Source: an uncultured Collinsella sp. (GTDB lineage Bacteria; Actinomycetota; Coriobacteriia; Coriobacteriales; Coriobacteriaceae). Taken from it: a stretch of 13,830 nucleotides of DNA. Each line of letters starts with the position of its first letter. The stretch's first letter is position 1. Shown piece after piece: positions 13,227-13,830 of the stretch. Below the pieces are notes generated by a model. The model did no database searches and had not been told where the DNA came from. It saw only the letters and a program-made list of their open reading frames with translations. The stretch lies in NCBI GenBank assembly GCA_900751755.1, contig CAADSP010000073.1, positions 1 through 13,830 on the forward strand, written 5' to 3'. The position numbers and the translations under genes were made by a program.

Positions 13227-13830
13227 ATGGCTTTGACCGATATCTCTCATCCCACCGACATCGCAATGCTCACCGATCTGTACGAACTCACTATGGCCCA
13301 GGGCCTGTGGGAGAGCGGCAAGGCCAATGAGCAGGGTTGTTTTACCGCGTTTTACCGCGACCATCCCTTTGGCAGCGCCTATGCCGTCATGTGCGGCACC
13401 GCCGAGCTGCCCGAGCTAGTCGAGAATCTGCGCTTTACGCCCGAGGATATCGACTACCTCGCATCGCTTGAGGCCCCGGCCGGCGGCGCGATGTTCAAGT
13501 CCGCATTCCTCGACTACCTGCGCGATTTTCGTGCGCATGTAAATATCGACGCCGTCCCCGAGGGCGAGCTCGTCTTTCCACGCGAGCCCATGGTGCGCGT
13601 CACCGGTCCTGCGCTCGAGTGCCAGCTGCTCGAGACGGCGCTGCTCAACATCGTCGGGTTCCAGACACTTGTCGCCACCAAGACGGCGCGCGTGGTGCTG
13701 GCGGCGGACGGCCGTCCCGTGGCCGAGTTTGGCCTGCGCCGAGCCCAGGGTCCCGATGGCGGCCTGGCCGTTGCGCGCGCGAGCTACGTCGCCGGCTGCT
13801 CCTCTACGTCCAATGTGCTCGCCGGCCGCC
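13227..13830 (+). CDS. pncB: Nicotinate phosphoribosyltransferase, N-terminal part (cut by window edge)
   Basis: This enzyme joins nicotinate and PRPP to nicotinate mononucleotide, the first step of NAD salvage (Preiss-Handler pathway), in the cytosol. 201 residues are present of an expected 450-490. MLTDLYELTMAQ (14-25) and FYRDHPF (42-48) match the N-terminal signature. EFGLRRAQGPDGG (167-179) is the conserved substrate-binding block of the family. The ATG at 13227 is preceded by GAAAGG (13214-13219) with a 7-nt spacing. The 82-bp gap from the preceding gene shows no terminator, so co-transcription with it is possible. The frame stays open to the right edge. Confidence 0.94.
   Translation, partial: MALTDISHPTDIAMLTDLYELTMAQGLWESGKANEQGCFTAFYRDHPFGSAYAVMCGTAELPELVENLRFTPEDIDYLASLEAPAGGAMFKSAFLDYLRDFRAHVNIDAVPEGELVFPREPMVRVTGPALECQLLETALLNIVGFQTLVATKTARVVLAADGRPVAEFGLRRAQGPDGGLAVARASYVAGCSSTSNVLAGR

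Overview
The window reads as a stretch of GC-rich chromosome from a Coriobacteriia-type actinobacterium. Collinsella or a close relative is my inference from protein style, codon use and the dispersed GGGGACA-type palindromes; no rRNA or marker gene here proves it. Most of the content is ordinary housekeeping. I see no phage, insertion sequence, CRISPR array or defence island. The unusual material lies between the genes: two probable small RNAs, a family of short hairpin repeats used as gene ends, a cluster of REP-like palindromes and a terminator-bearing leader.

Layout. 1-433 (-): 5' part of a CPA1-type cation/proton antiporter, cut by the window edge. 687-1526 (+): PPP-type metallophosphatase. 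1558-3138 (-): polysaccharide flippase-like membrane protein, best started at a TTG. 3241-3378: cluster of large palindromes. 3518-5188 (+): pckA, ATP-dependent PEP carboxykinase. 5416-6135 (+): solo B3/B4 tRNA-editing-like protein behind a structured leader. 6309-6758 (+): MarR regulator. 6878-7732 (+): DegV fatty-acid-binding protein. 7812-8132 (+): short alkyltransferase (MGMT family). 8282-8422 (+): candidate small RNA. 8526-9575 (-): trpS. 9735-10934 (-): WecA/TagO-like sugar-1-phosphate transferase. 11140-11310 (-): probable 6S RNA. 11460-12398 (+): PflX-like radical SAM protein. 12549-12621 (+): tRNA-Ala(CGC). 12686-13144 (+): small coiled-coil protein with a C-terminal membrane anchor. 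13227-13830 (+): pncB, running off the right edge.

How it works together. pckA (gluconeogenesis/anaplerosis), pncB (NAD salvage), trpS and tRNA-Ala (translation), the lipid-linked sugar transferase and the flippase (envelope polysaccharide) are independent core functions, mostly in single-gene units. Four copies of one 33-bp hairpin (arms CCACCACAAAGG / CCTTTGTGGTGG) close four consecutive units (pckA, B3/B4, degV, MGMT). Their asymmetric loops alternate in orientation. The most interesting items are this repeat family, the C-rich-loop small RNA, the 6S RNA with its divergent radical SAM neighbour, and the leader of the B3/B4 gene.
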